Shown here one piece after another: positions 6,979 through 15,182 of a stretch of 64,000 bases of DNA. The DNA is from Hirschia sp964342355. Its GTDB lineage: Bacteria > Pseudomonadota > Alphaproteobacteria > Caulobacterales > Hyphomonadaceae. The DNA lies in contig CAYFFG010000013.1 of the NCBI GenBank assembly GCA_964342355.1, positions 1 through 64,000 of the forward strand. Reading direction: 5' to 3'. The translations under genes were made by a program, and so were the position numbers. Each line of letters starts with the position of its first letter. Position 1 is the stretch's first letter. Under the pieces are notes generated by a model. It made no database searches. It saw nothing but the letters and a program-made list of their open reading frames with translations, and was not told where the DNA came from.

Positions 6979-8742
6979 TTAGTTGATCAGTTTATTTAGC
7001 GGACCGGTCACTTGCGCCAACGCTCTTTTCGTTGACAGATAACCTGCTTCGACAACTTCATCATATGCGCGCCAATCTCTTAATTCGATTGTACCCAGAT
7101 CAGGCGTAATGAGCAGGTCCGTCAGATCGCGCCCAGCATTGGGATCTACGCTGACAGTTGCTGCGCGCATCAGCAAAGAAGCGATTGGCGGCACAGCGGA
7201 AAAACCGTTTTGCAAAGTCCACTCAAGGAACCCCGGCGGATTGATGAAATCCTCCGCGCTTAAGCCCTCTGGTGCGCGTGCGACATCCACTCCGATAATG
7301 CGTCCGCGATGCAAGTCACGCATTACATCCACCGGAAAATTGTTTAAAACAGCCCCATCCACAAGGATATCTCCGTCCTCAATCACAGGCGGCAGAATGC
7401 CTGGAAGTGAGATGGATGCGCGCAGTGCGTGGCGTAGAATTCCGCGATTATGCACGCGATAGGCGCCTGTGGTCAGATTGGTGGAAACTGCAAAGAAAGG
7501 AATTTCAAGGCTTTCAATTGTGCGCTCGCCAAAATGTTCCTGAAGACGATTGTCGACGCGTTCGCCCTTCACCAATCCCACAACCGGAATATTATAGTCT
7601 CCAAGCGGATTGGAATCGACAAAGGCGCGCCGGATGCGATTTTCGATCTCGCTATCGCTCCATCCATGCGCAACACAGGCAGCGACGACTGCGCCCATGG
7701 ATGCGCCGCCCACAAAATCAATCGGACATCCAGCTTCACGTAAGGCTTTTACAACGCCGATGTGGGCATAGGCGCGTGCGCCGCCACCGGACATCACGAC
7801 GCCGACAGAGCGACCAGACATAATGCGCGCCAATCGGTGACTATCGACATCATCAAGTTTGTGCCAGTGAAACACCCGTGCTGCTTTAGCAGCGCTAGCC
7901 CATTCTTCCGGATCTGCGCCTTTGCGTGAATCGCCATGATGAAGCAGCACGACGTCAACAAGTTTGAATTGCCTTGCTGGGCTATCATCATCTGGAAGCA
8001 GGGGGATAGACGGTCGAGCGTCTGCGCGCGCAAGCACCCAGATACGATCGGCATATCGCATGGTTAGCTTGTACCAGTTTGAATTGCCGATTGCAGCTTT
8101 GAACAACACGATATCATGACGCGCTTCCAGGTCGTCGAAATAAGAGACGTCCTTGTCTGCGTGGCTTTCATCGACCACCACGACTTTTAGCTCTAAGGAC
8201 TCTAATGCTTTAACGAGGACATTGGCTCGAAGCGTAAGGTCAATCGTTGGAGATGTGGCGACAAGCGCAAACACTTTTGGTTCGGCGCGACGCGGTGTTT
8301 TACGGCGTGACTGGCGCAGGCGAAGCAGAATGATCCGCGTTAAGCGTTCCAAAATTGCAGGTTCAGAACGAACCAGCTTCATAAAACCCCGGCGCGAGAG
8401 TTTGATCAGTTCAGAATCCCGTAGCGCGAAGACTGAGTTCTGGTGACTTTCCCCGGCTACAAGCGACATTTCCCCAACAGGTTCGCCTGCACGAATATGG
8501 CCTACAAATTCGTTGCGTCCGTCTGGGGTTTGTCTGAAGGCCCCTAAAGAGCCAGAGACCAGAAAATAGATTGCATCCCCTGGGTCGCCTTGTTCAAAAA
8601 GGTTGCCGCCGCCAGGAATGGAAAAATGAGTCGTGTCGCGCTCAACAGCTTTTAGCGCGCTTTTAGGCGCGTCCTGTAAAAAGGGGACGCTTGCTAGCCT
8701 TGGCGCAAATTCTTCCGGGTCACGTGTTGGTATCAGTCCCAT
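6979..8742 (-). CDS. Patatin-like phospholipase with N-terminal cyclic-nucleotide-binding domain
   Basis: A 587-residue protein. Residues ~20-140 form a cNMP-binding fold (FEQGDPGDAIYFLVSGSLG, GEMSLVAGESHQNSV). A middle region (~155-300) of Rossmann-like character contains VFALVATSPTIDLT. The patatin domain spans ~310-500 with the oxyanion loop GGGARAYAHIG (319-), nucleophile GASMG (S348) and catalytic D462 in VDGAVLNNFP. This order matches neuropathy-target-esterase-type bacterial proteins, lysophospholipases or thioesterases acting at the membrane. The canonical Arg of the cAMP phosphate-binding cassette is not evident, so the ligand is uncertain. It lies convergent to spmX with a 16-base gap. 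Confidence 0.85.
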   Translation of the reverse strand: MGLIPTRDPEEFAPRLASVPFLQDAPKSALKAVERDTTHFSIPGGGNLFEQGDPGDAIYFLVSGSLGAFRQTPDGRNEFVGHIRAGEPVGEMSLVAGESHQNSVFALRDSELIKLSRRGFMKLVRSEPAILERLTRIILLRLRQSRRKTPRRAEPKVFALVATSPTIDLTLRANVLVKALESLELKVVVVDESHADKDVSYFDDLEARHDIVLFKAAIGNSNWYKLTMRYADRIWVLARADARPSIPLLPDDDSPARQFKLVDVVLLHHGDSRKGADPEEWASAAKAARVFHWHKLDDVDSHRLARIMSGRSVGVVMSGGGARAYAHIGVVKALREAGCPIDFVGGASMGAVVAACVAHGWSDSEIENRIRRAFVDSNPLGDYNIPVVGLVKGERVDNRLQEHFGERTIESLEIPFFAVSTNLTTGAYRVHNRGILRHALRASISLPGILPPVIEDGDILVDGAVLNNFPVDVMRDLHRGRIIGVDVARAPEGLSAEDFINPPGFLEWTLQNGFSAVPPIASLLMRAATVSVDPNAGRDLTDLLITPDLGTIELRDWRAYDEVVEAGYLSTKRALAQVTGPLNKLIN

Positions 8743-8869
8743 GTTTATTGCTCAAATAGCGATATCTTCTCAGAACCGTCTGAGTGTTCCGGAAGGATAC
8801 TATTGTTAATACGTAAAGAAGCATCGCCATGCCGACTAGTTTTAGAGGCGTCTGTAACTTGATGTGGTC

Positions 8870-9331
8870 TCATGATGAAACAAATCCGTTAGAGACACAT
8901 GCAGAATATGATTTCAGAAATTGGTGTCCGTAAGGCACGCCAATGATACGCGAAATATCCAGCCCGCTGGGCGGAGCGCCATTTAAAGCGCCTGGTGTTT
9001 GTTTGAGGGAAATAAGGTACTGATTGAAAGACGCCCGCTGACGTAAGCTCAGGAGGTCCGATTCGGTCAGCGCACGGGAAATGCATAAACAGCCGCCGTT
9101 ATCTTTTATGCCCTGAGAGGCGAAGCTTGTTTTACAAAGGGCTTCTGCTTCGTTTTTTGCCACAACAGCTGATTTGTCTTGCGTGAATTCGGCGGCCTTC
9201 ACCCCGATGCCGACACACAAAGCAAGACCAACAGCGACTGCAATCAACGCAAACAGAGTCGCAAGAAGAGAAGATTTCTTCTTGTGCGAAGTGTTCTGCC
9301 TGTTTTTAGAAAGATAAGTGGGCGTGGACAC
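8870..9331 (-). CDS. Hypothetical single-span membrane protein
   Basis: A 153-residue protein with a basic N-terminus (~1-20, KKKS), one hydrophobic segment (~21-46, LLATLFALIAVAVGLALCVGIGV) and a periplasmic tail with several Cys (ALCKTSF, GGCLC, SACVS), which could form disulphides. I do not recognise a family. It stands alone, between the patatin gene (127-base gap) and the crotonase-fold gene on the other strand. A type II signal anchor is most likely; cleavage cannot be excluded. Confidence 0.6.
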   Translation of the reverse strand: MSTPTYLSKNRQNTSHKKKSSLLATLFALIAVAVGLALCVGIGVKAAEFTQDKSAVVAKNEAEALCKTSFASQGIKDNGGCLCISRALTESDLLSLRQRASFNQYLISLKQTPGALNGAPPSGLDISRIIGVPYGHQFLKSYSACVSNGFVSS

Positions 9332-9524
9332 GGGCCGTAACTCTTTCTGATTTTCCTACAAAGTGCCATTATTTACATGTGCTTAGAGAGGCTGTTTTAC
9401 GCAAACCAGGCTAACGTCGTCTTAATCATACGCTTGAAGAAAAGCGCCTGCGGCGAGATGTGTCTGGCACGCTTGATTTGTTTGCGTATGATATGGACAG
9501 ACTCAGCTATCGGGAGCGTTCATT

Positions 9525-10319
9525 ATGTCTGACTATGAAACCATTCAATTGGACGTTTCGCGCCTGGGTGTCGCAGTCATATTGCTAAACCGTCCTGACA
9601 TGCACAACGCGCTAAACGCGAAAGTTGTCGACGAATTGAATGATGCGATCGACCTTGTATCTAAAACCCCAAGCGTACGCCTAGTTATCTTTCGTGGAGC
9701 AGGCGAAGCCTTTTCGATTGGCGGGGACGATGAATGGACGCGCGCAGCGATCGGATACACTGAAAAAGAAAATGAAGAAGACGCTCTGGCGGCTGCTGAA
9801 ATGTTGCGCAAACTACATGGCATGCCGCAAGCGACATTTGCTCTCGTCCATGGAGATGCGCGTGGCGCTGGATTGGGAATAGTTGCTGCATGCGACATCG
9901 CAATTGCCCAGAAGGACGCGAGCTTCTCTTTCACAGACGTTGCACGAGGTGTTCTTCCTGCTGTGATGTCGCCGTTTGTTGTTGAGGCGATTGGCGCGCG
10001 ATGGGCTAAGGCGCTGTTCATTACGGGCGAGACTTTTGACGCAGGTTTTGCCGAACAAATTGGGTTAGTGCAGTACGCTGTTGAAAATGAAACAGAAATG
10101 GATGCGCTTGAAGAATATCTTGCACAAAAAGTGATGGCGGCGGGACCCAATGCTTTGGCGTTGACCAAACAGTTGATCAACGATGTTGTTGGCGAGCCGA
10201 TTGATCATGGCTTGATGAAAGAAGTTGCGCATCGAAGCGCAAAACAACGCGTGTCTGAAGAAGGTAAAGAAGGGCTGTCCGCATCTGTTGAGGGGCGTCC
10301 AGCCGCTTGGATTAAATAA
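9525..10319 (+). CDS. Enoyl-CoA hydratase/isomerase-family protein, atypical active site
   Basis: A 264-residue crotonase-fold protein. Family marks: LNRPDMHNALN near the N-terminus, the first oxyanion loop (GAGEAFSIGGDDEW, ~58-71) and the second (VHGDARGAGLGIVAACDIAIA, ~108-128). In classical enoyl-CoA hydratase two Glu do the chemistry. Aligning by eye, the first (in GGGCEL) is Gly118 here and the second (in QPE) is Asp138. CoA binding is therefore plausible, but ordinary hydration is not assured; an isomerase, hydrolase or other crotonase activity may apply. It is a single gene with its own start and a GGGAG site upstream. Confidence 0.85.
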   Translation: MSDYETIQLDVSRLGVAVILLNRPDMHNALNAKVVDELNDAIDLVSKTPSVRLVIFRGAGEAFSIGGDDEWTRAAIGYTEKENEEDALAAAEMLRKLHGMPQATFALVHGDARGAGLGIVAACDIAIAQKDASFSFTDVARGVLPAVMSPFVVEAIGARWAKALFITGETFDAGFAEQIGLVQYAVENETEMDALEEYLAQKVMAAGPNALALTKQLINDVVGEPIDHGLMKEVAHRSAKQRVSEEGKEGLSASVEGRPAAWIK

Positions 10320-10417
10320 TCTCAACGTCGACACGGATTAATCTGCGTGGCGGCGTTTTTCTCAATTTCTTCATTTTGTTGCCCCATAAGGTAAATACCG
10401 CATAAGCAAAGGGCGGC

Positions 10418-11359
10418 ATGGGCATGACAAAGATTTTTACCGATTGGTCTGATGAACTGAAAGCGAGTTATGGCAAGAAGCCAATAATCGCGCGTCACAA
10501 CCTGCATGAATCGGAAATGTTTTCAGACGACGGATTGGCTGATCTTTTGGATCGGTATCCGCGCGAACGGCTCGGCGTTTATACAATGGGCGACAACCCC
10601 GAAGAATGGCGCACCTTCGTGAAGGGCGATGCTGGGGGTTTATCAGGTGCTGAACTGGTAAAAGCGGTCAAAACTGGCCGTTTCTGGATGAATCTGCGAG
10701 CCGTCAATCATGAGCTGGATGATTATCGTGACTTATGCGGACGCATGTTTTCAGAATTTGATGCGAACACCGGCCAACGCACGATGAAGCAAGATCTGGG
10801 CGTTCTCATTTCTTCTCCTAACGCACAAGTGTTCTACCACCTCGACATTCCGCTCGTTCTTCTATGGCAGGTGCGCGGAATAAAACGGGTATGGATTTAT
10901 CCGCCGACAGCTGACTTTGCTCCTGATGCGGATATTGAAAGTGTCGTGCTGCGCGAAACCGAAGAAGAGTTTGATTATTCTCCAGATTTCGATGAGCAGG
11001 CATTTCTGATCGATTTGGAGCCGGGCATGGTGGCAAACTGGCCGCAGACGGCGCCGCACCGCATCGCAAACCATGATATGCTGAACGTGTCGCTGTCTGT
11101 TGAATACATGTCCATTCCTGCGTTGGCTCACGCTAACATGCTGTATACAAACGGTGTTTTGCGTCGAAAATTCGGAGCGACGCCAAATAGGTCCCGTGAT
11201 GTGGGCGCGCGCATGTGGGCCAAAGCGCTGGCGGCGCGTGCGTTTAAACTGACCGGTGCGCGAAAAACCTTCCAGAAAAATAGCCCCGTGCGTTTTCGGG
11301 TCGATCCTCAGGTGGAAGGTGGGGTGGTGTTTCTTGAAAATGAAAGTGCGCTAGCATGA
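10418..11359 (+). CDS. Cupin-like/JmjC-type domain protein
   Basis: A 313-residue protein. In the middle, QVFYHLDIPLVLLWQVRG carries an H-x-D pair (H141, D143) and WPQTAPHRIANHD carries a later His (H214) spaced as in cupin_8/JmjC Fe(II)/2-oxoglutarate oxygenases. W150, K156 and YPP (161-163) match the usual strand around the metal centre. The C-terminus (~235-313) is basic. It overlaps the next gene by 4 bases (ATGA), so the two are co-translated. The substrate is unknown; related proteins modify proteins, lipids or small molecules. The presence of a metal triad is seen; enzyme activity is inferred. Confidence 0.7.
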   Translation: MGMTKIFTDWSDELKASYGKKPIIARHNLHESEMFSDDGLADLLDRYPRERLGVYTMGDNPEEWRTFVKGDAGGLSGAELVKAVKTGRFWMNLRAVNHELDDYRDLCGRMFSEFDANTGQRTMKQDLGVLISSPNAQVFYHLDIPLVLLWQVRGIKRVWIYPPTADFAPDADIESVVLRETEEEFDYSPDFDEQAFLIDLEPGMVANWPQTAPHRIANHDMLNVSLSVEYMSIPALAHANMLYTNGVLRRKFGATPNRSRDVGARMWAKALAARAFKLTGARKTFQKNSPVRFRVDPQVEGGVVFLENESALA

Positions 11360-12114
11360 TTGGGCTGAGTGCGTTCTTTTATCTTGCCGGCGCGCAATTG
11401 GCGCCAACCGATGCTTTGAACGCCGCCTTGAATGATGCAGAACCGCCGCCATCCATGCGCGCTGCATTTCGTGCGACGATATCTGGAGAGGGCGCAGAGC
11501 GTCGCATCCAGTATGATCCTTTACAGCCGCCAGGAAAAAGATTTCGATTGCTGGCGCGGATCGGCGAAAACGAAGAACTAGATAAGATCGTTGACGATTG
11601 GGCGCAGGAAAGACAGCCTGATGTGCGCCTGTTTGCGGATGATTTACGCGCAAGTCTTGGTCGCGGACGTATGACCCAGCAGGAAGATGGCGGCTGGGCT
11701 GTTATGTTTGAGCATCGTTTGTCTGACAATGACGGTCCGGTGGACGCTATGTTGTCCCAACGCATGTCAGGATCATTATCGCTGAACCCGGCGACGGGAA
11801 CGATCTCGAAGTTGGAATATTCCATCAACGCCCCGTTTAAAACGGAGGATGGTTCGTTGGTGGACGAATACCGTCAGGTCTATTCTTTCGGACGGTCAAA
11901 GCAATGGGGCGTTACTTTCGTGACTGGATATGACCTTTACGCCTCTGGCGGACGGTTTGGTCTGCGCGACAGCCGTCAGTTTAATGTAAAAGTCACAGAT
12001 GTTGCGTTCACGCTCGCCGGGGACTCTCAGCAGATTTTGGTTTCCAAAAACGCACCCGAACACCGACCGGAAAATCAACAGGCAGATGTATGGGCAAGGG
12101 CTGACCTCAACTAA
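11356..12114 (+). CDS. Hypothetical exported protein coupled to the cupin-like gene
   Basis: A 252-residue protein with a short hydrophobic start (IGLSAFFYLAGAQLA) that looks like a minimal signal peptide. The mature part is rich in predicted strands (SGSLSLNPATGTISKLEYSINAPF, VTDVAFTLAGDSQQILVSK), a pattern of periplasmic or outer-membrane-associated lipid- or ligand-binding proteins, but I recognise no family. Its ATG overlaps the stop of the upstream gene (ATGA), implying translational coupling and a joint role. The stop is 22 bases before the DUF1489 gene. Confidence 0.65.
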   Translation: MIGLSAFFYLAGAQLAPTDALNAALNDAEPPPSMRAAFRATISGEGAERRIQYDPLQPPGKRFRLLARIGENEELDKIVDDWAQERQPDVRLFADDLRASLGRGRMTQQEDGGWAVMFEHRLSDNDGPVDAMLSQRMSGSLSLNPATGTISKLEYSINAPFKTEDGSLVDEYRQVYSFGRSKQWGVTFVTGYDLYASGGRFGLRDSRQFNVKVTDVAFTLAGDSQQILVSKNAPEHRPENQQADVWARADLN

Positions 12115-12136
12115 GAGTCACCTTATCTGTAAATTC

Positions 12137-12574
12137 ATGACATTGAACATCATCAAACTAGCCGTTGGCGCTGAGTCTATTGAAAGCATGGCCGAATGGC
12201 AGGCGGGCGTTATGGCTACCAGGAAAGCTGCTGGGCTTTCCGTCAACCCAGTGCATGAAACGCGTATGTTTCCCAAACGTGCGTCAGAAATTATCGGCAA
12301 AGGGTCAATGTTCTGGGTCATTAAGCACAAAATTCGTGTGCGCCAGAAGATTATAGATATTGAAAAAATCGAGATGGACGATGCGCCGAGTTTTTGTTTG
12401 ATCCATTTGGATCCGCAATTAGTGCCAGTTCGCATCAAACACAAGCGACCGTTTCAAGGTTGGAGATACCTTAAAGACGCTGATGCGCCGCCGGATGTTG
12501 ACCCTACCGCCAAGCCATTGGGCGATACGCCTGCCCACCTTGAACTTGCGCTGAAAGATGCTGGTGTTTGGTAA
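12137..12574 (+). CDS. DUF1489 family protein
   Basis: A 145-residue protein from the ATG at 12137 (MTLNIIKLAVGAESIESMAEWQ); longer in-frame extensions overlap the previous gene and lack family similarity. The pattern of conserved segments (KLAVG.ESIE.M..WQ, TRMFPKRASEII, GSMFWVIK...VRQ.I, LIHLDP.LV, RPFQGWRYLK..DAP.D) is that of DUF1489, a small alphaproteobacterial family of unknown role. It probably lies in the same transcript as the preceding two genes and ends directly against the stop of panC, which is convergent. Confidence 0.85.
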   Translation: MTLNIIKLAVGAESIESMAEWQAGVMATRKAAGLSVNPVHETRMFPKRASEIIGKGSMFWVIKHKIRVRQKIIDIEKIEMDDAPSFCLIHLDPQLVPVRIKHKRPFQGWRYLKDADAPPDVDPTAKPLGDTPAHLELALKDAGVW

Positions 12575-13450
12575 TTAGTCCAGATTGACGGATAGATTGT
12601 CGATCAATCGGGTTTTGCCCATCCATGCCGCCGCCAACAAACGCCCTTTCTGGCCCGGCTTAAGCTTGCCACCTTCCAGTTCGGCGAGCGTGTCGGCATC
12701 CCGAACTTCAACATAGTCAACCTGTTGCAAACCCGCTGCTTTTATTCTGGCGACTGTTTCGTCTGTAACCGTTTCGATCGTTTCTCCAGCTGCAATAAGG
12801 GCCGTGGCTGATTGCAGCGCCTTTGCAAACTCTCCAGCACATTTGCGTTCGTCGATGCTCAAATATTGATTGCGGGATGACATTGCGAGGCCGTCTGGTT
12901 CGCGACGTGTTGGCGCGCCAATAATATCAATTGGCAGACCAAGATCTTTTGTCATGCGTTTGATTATCAGCAATTGTTGATAATCCTTTTCCCCAAAAAC
13001 AGCGACATCCGGCATCACCCGGCAGAAAAGCCGCGATACCACGGTTGCGACACCGCCGAAGAAGTGCGGACGGAATACTCCATCCAGAATGGGTGAGAGA
13101 CCTTCAACATAAACACGTGTGGCGTCGCCTTCAGGATATATTTCGCGCGCATTCGGGCAAAATGCTGCACGGCAGCCAACGCTTGCTAATTTTTCAAGGT
13201 CTGATGTTTCCGCGCGTGGGTAGGTGTCAAAGTCTTCGCCTGGCGCAAATTGAGCTGGGTTTACAAAGATGGACGCAATGACCGTATCAGCGTATTCTTT
13301 GGCCTTAGTAACGAGTGACAGATGCCCGTCGTGCAATGCGCCCATTGTTGGCACAAAGCCGATTCGACGGCCGGCGTCACGTTCGGCTTTCGACCAGGCG
13401 CGCACCTCATCTGTGGTTCTTAAGATTTGCGGTAGGTCGTTTTGCGCCAT
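12575..13450 (-). CDS. panC: Pantothenate synthetase
   Basis: A 291-residue enzyme that condenses pantoate and beta-alanine with ATP (via pantoyl adenylate) to pantothenate, the CoA precursor. Signatures: PTMGALHDGHLSLV (HxGH-type ATP site), SIFVNPAQFAPGEDF.TYPR, GEKDYQQL and MSSRNQYLS. The ATG at 13450 has GGAG six bases upstream and is preferred over one at 13462. Length fits the family (~280-290). It is divergent from the lipoprotein-mipZ pair; no panB is nearby. Confidence 0.96.
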   Translation of the reverse strand: MAQNDLPQILRTTDEVRAWSKAERDAGRRIGFVPTMGALHDGHLSLVTKAKEYADTVIASIFVNPAQFAPGEDFDTYPRAETSDLEKLASVGCRAAFCPNAREIYPEGDATRVYVEGLSPILDGVFRPHFFGGVATVVSRLFCRVMPDVAVFGEKDYQQLLIIKRMTKDLGLPIDIIGAPTRREPDGLAMSSRNQYLSIDERKCAGEFAKALQSATALIAAGETIETVTDETVARIKAAGLQQVDYVEVRDADTLAELEGGKLKPGQKGRLLAAAWMGKTRLIDNLSVNLD

Positions 13451-13484
13451 GATTAACTCCATCGCCTCAATTTTAAGCCAATTC

Positions 13485-13510
13485 GACAGGATTTTTCCAG
13501 AAATCCTGTC
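13485..13510. promoter_or_regulatory. Perfect 10-bp palindrome in the panC/mipZ divergent region
   Basis: GACAGGATTT (13485-13494) and AAATCCTGTC (13501-13510) pair perfectly around a six-base loop. It is centred between two divergent starts (panC at 13450, lipoprotein at 13564) and has no T-tract on either side, so an operator for a dimeric regulator is more likely than a terminator. The regulator is unknown. A TTAACC half-site resembling a CtrA half-box lies ~30 bases to the right. Confidence 0.45.
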
Positions 13511-13563
13511 ATGGACCTTTGTTCCTCAATCAACTGTTAACCAGAAAAAGCGATTTTTAGGGT

Positions 13564-14217
13564 ATGAAAATGAACATACTCAACTTCTTCCGTTTATCCG
13601 TTTACTCCATCGGCGCTATGGCGCTGGCGGCGTGTGCGCGTGTCTCAGGTAATACTGACACTGCCTACGTGGATGATAACCGCAGAGCTGATCCGCCGGA
13701 GAACGCCTTATCAGGCCTTGATCTTCGCCGCTATCAGGAAGGTTATACGGACGCTGATATTGATGCTCTGGAGTCTCGAATTCAGGCTTTGAACGTTGAG
13801 TTGCGCGATCTGCAACACGCTTTGCAGCTCATGGGGCCGCTGGAAGATGGCTCTGTAGATTATGCGGAGCGTACACAGAATGCTCATGTTGAAGTTGAGA
13901 TGGCTTCTGAAGCGTCTGTGATATCTGACGCAGAGCAGTACGAAGAAGCGCCAACGATTGAAAATTCCAAGTCGTTGTTTCAGCGCGCTAACCTTGCTGT
14001 CTATCCAACCCGTGGCGCTGCTGAAGCCGACTGGGAAAGACTGGATGGCGACATGAACCTGTCAGACCTTACCCCGCGTTATGATGAAGTGGGCGAGGGT
14101 GTGCGTATCTCAGTCGGGCCGTTTGAAAACGAAGCTAAAGTTAGCGAAATGTGCGAGGAACTCAGTCGTGCGGCAGGCGCTTGTTCGCCAGCCGGACGTG
14201 AGGGGATGATGCACTGA
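13564..14217 (+). CDS. Lipoprotein with SPOR-like C-terminal domain
   Basis: A 217-residue protein. Residues 1-23 form a lipoprotein signal ending LAAC. A coiled-coil stretch follows (~60-90, DIDALESRIQALNVELRDLQHAL), then an acidic linker. The C-terminal ~75 residues (NLAVYPTRGAAEADWERLD ... GVRISVGPFENEAKVSEMC) have the SPOR pattern, including the typical VRISVGPF strand. SPOR domains bind denuded peptidoglycan at division sites. The stop is one base before mipZ, so the pair is surely one operon. A division-related envelope role is inferred from this and not proven. Confidence 0.7.
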   Translation: MKMNILNFFRLSVYSIGAMALAACARVSGNTDTAYVDDNRRADPPENALSGLDLRRYQEGYTDADIDALESRIQALNVELRDLQHALQLMGPLEDGSVDYAERTQNAHVEVEMASEASVISDAEQYEEAPTIENSKSLFQRANLAVYPTRGAAEADWERLDGDMNLSDLTPRYDEVGEGVRISVGPFENEAKVSEMCEELSRAAGACSPAGREGMMH

Positions 14218-14218
14218 T

Positions 14219-15118
14219 ATGGCCGACGGGAATTCATCCGGTATGACGCCGGAAGATCTAAATACCCCCAAGACTGATGAGAATGGGCAAGCTAAGCTTG
14301 CCCATGTTATCGTTATAGGGAACGAAAAAGGCGGCGCGGGCAAATCCACTGTCGCAATGCACTTGTCTGTCGCGTTGATGCGTATGGGCAAGCGGGTTGG
14401 TATCCTGGACCTTGACGTACGTCAGCGCTCTTTCTCACGCTATGTGGAAAATCGGATACGCTGGAACCAGACAACGGGCGCTTCCTTACCAGTGCCTGAA
14501 AATATCCGCATTGACGGAAGTCAGGCGCGTGATCTGGATGCGGCTGAAGCAGAAGAAGCTGACAAGCTGGACGGCAGCCTGAAGCGCCTGTCTCAGACAT
14601 GTGATTTTATCATTGTCGACAGTCCGGGCGGTGATACGTTCCTGTCGCGTAAAGCGCACTCACTTGCAGATACGCTGGTGACGCCTCTTAACGACAGTTT
14701 TGTGGATTTCGACCTCTTAGGTGATGTGGACAGTCAGACGCTCGAAGTGGTGCGTCCGAGTTTCTACGCGGAGCTGGTTTGGGATTGCCGCAAACGTAAA
14801 GCGCAAACCAGCCGCAAACCGATTGATTGGATTGTCATGCGTAACCGCATGTCGCCACTTGATGCGCGCAATAAACAGCGTGTGGGTGAGGCATTGGACA
14901 ATCTGGCCCGCCGGATTGGGTTTCGTATTGCGCCTGGTTTGTCTGAGCGAGTTGTCTATCGCGAGCTGTTTCCGATGGGGCTTACGTTGCTGGACCTCAC
15001 AGAAACAGGCGCTAATGTGGCCTTCACGATGAGTCACGTGGCTGCGCGTCAGGAAATCCGTGATCTACTGATTGTGCTAAAGCTGCCTGGCCTCCAGGGC
15101 GCAGAAATTTCTTTCTGA
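14219..15118 (+). CDS. mipZ: Division-plane positioning ATPase MipZ
   Basis: A 299-residue ParA/MinD-type P-loop ATPase. The deviant Walker A NEKGGAGKST (~35-44) follows a ~27-residue N-terminal extension; VGILDLDVRQRSFSRYVENR and FIIVDSPGGDTFLSRKAHSLAD, TPLNDSFVDFDLLG, WDCRKRKAQ, PIDWIVMRNR and GFRIAPGLSERVVYRELFPMGLT are specific to MipZ rather than ParA. In Caulobacter MipZ binds ParB at the origins, forms a bipolar gradient and inhibits FtsZ near the poles, restricting division to midcell. The preceding gene ends one base upstream. Followed by a clear terminator. Confidence 0.95.
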   Translation: MADGNSSGMTPEDLNTPKTDENGQAKLAHVIVIGNEKGGAGKSTVAMHLSVALMRMGKRVGILDLDVRQRSFSRYVENRIRWNQTTGASLPVPENIRIDGSQARDLDAAEAEEADKLDGSLKRLSQTCDFIIVDSPGGDTFLSRKAHSLADTLVTPLNDSFVDFDLLGDVDSQTLEVVRPSFYAELVWDCRKRKAQTSRKPIDWIVMRNRMSPLDARNKQRVGEALDNLARRIGFRIAPGLSERVVYRELFPMGLTLLDLTETGANVAFTMSHVAARQEIRDLLIVLKLPGLQGAEISF

Positions 15119-15142
15119 TTTTAAATCGCCTTGCTGAATAGA

Positions 15143-15180
15143 AAAGAGCGCTTGCCATTTCGGAGCAGCGCTCTTTTTTT
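15143..15180 (+). terminator. Rho-independent terminator after mipZ
   Basis: Perfect 10-bp arms AAAGAGCGCT (15143-15152) and AGCGCTCTTT (15167-15176), followed by a T-run to 15180. It sits in the 64-base gap between the convergent mipZ and carboxypeptidase genes and, having A-rich upstream bases, may work in both directions. Confidence 0.88.
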
Positions 15181-15182
15181 AT

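Noticed and set aside
7407..7823. Arg-rich open frame antisense to the patatin gene
   Set aside because: Low-complexity, basic translation typical of a GC-skewed shadow frame; the opposite strand has an unambiguous patatin domain.
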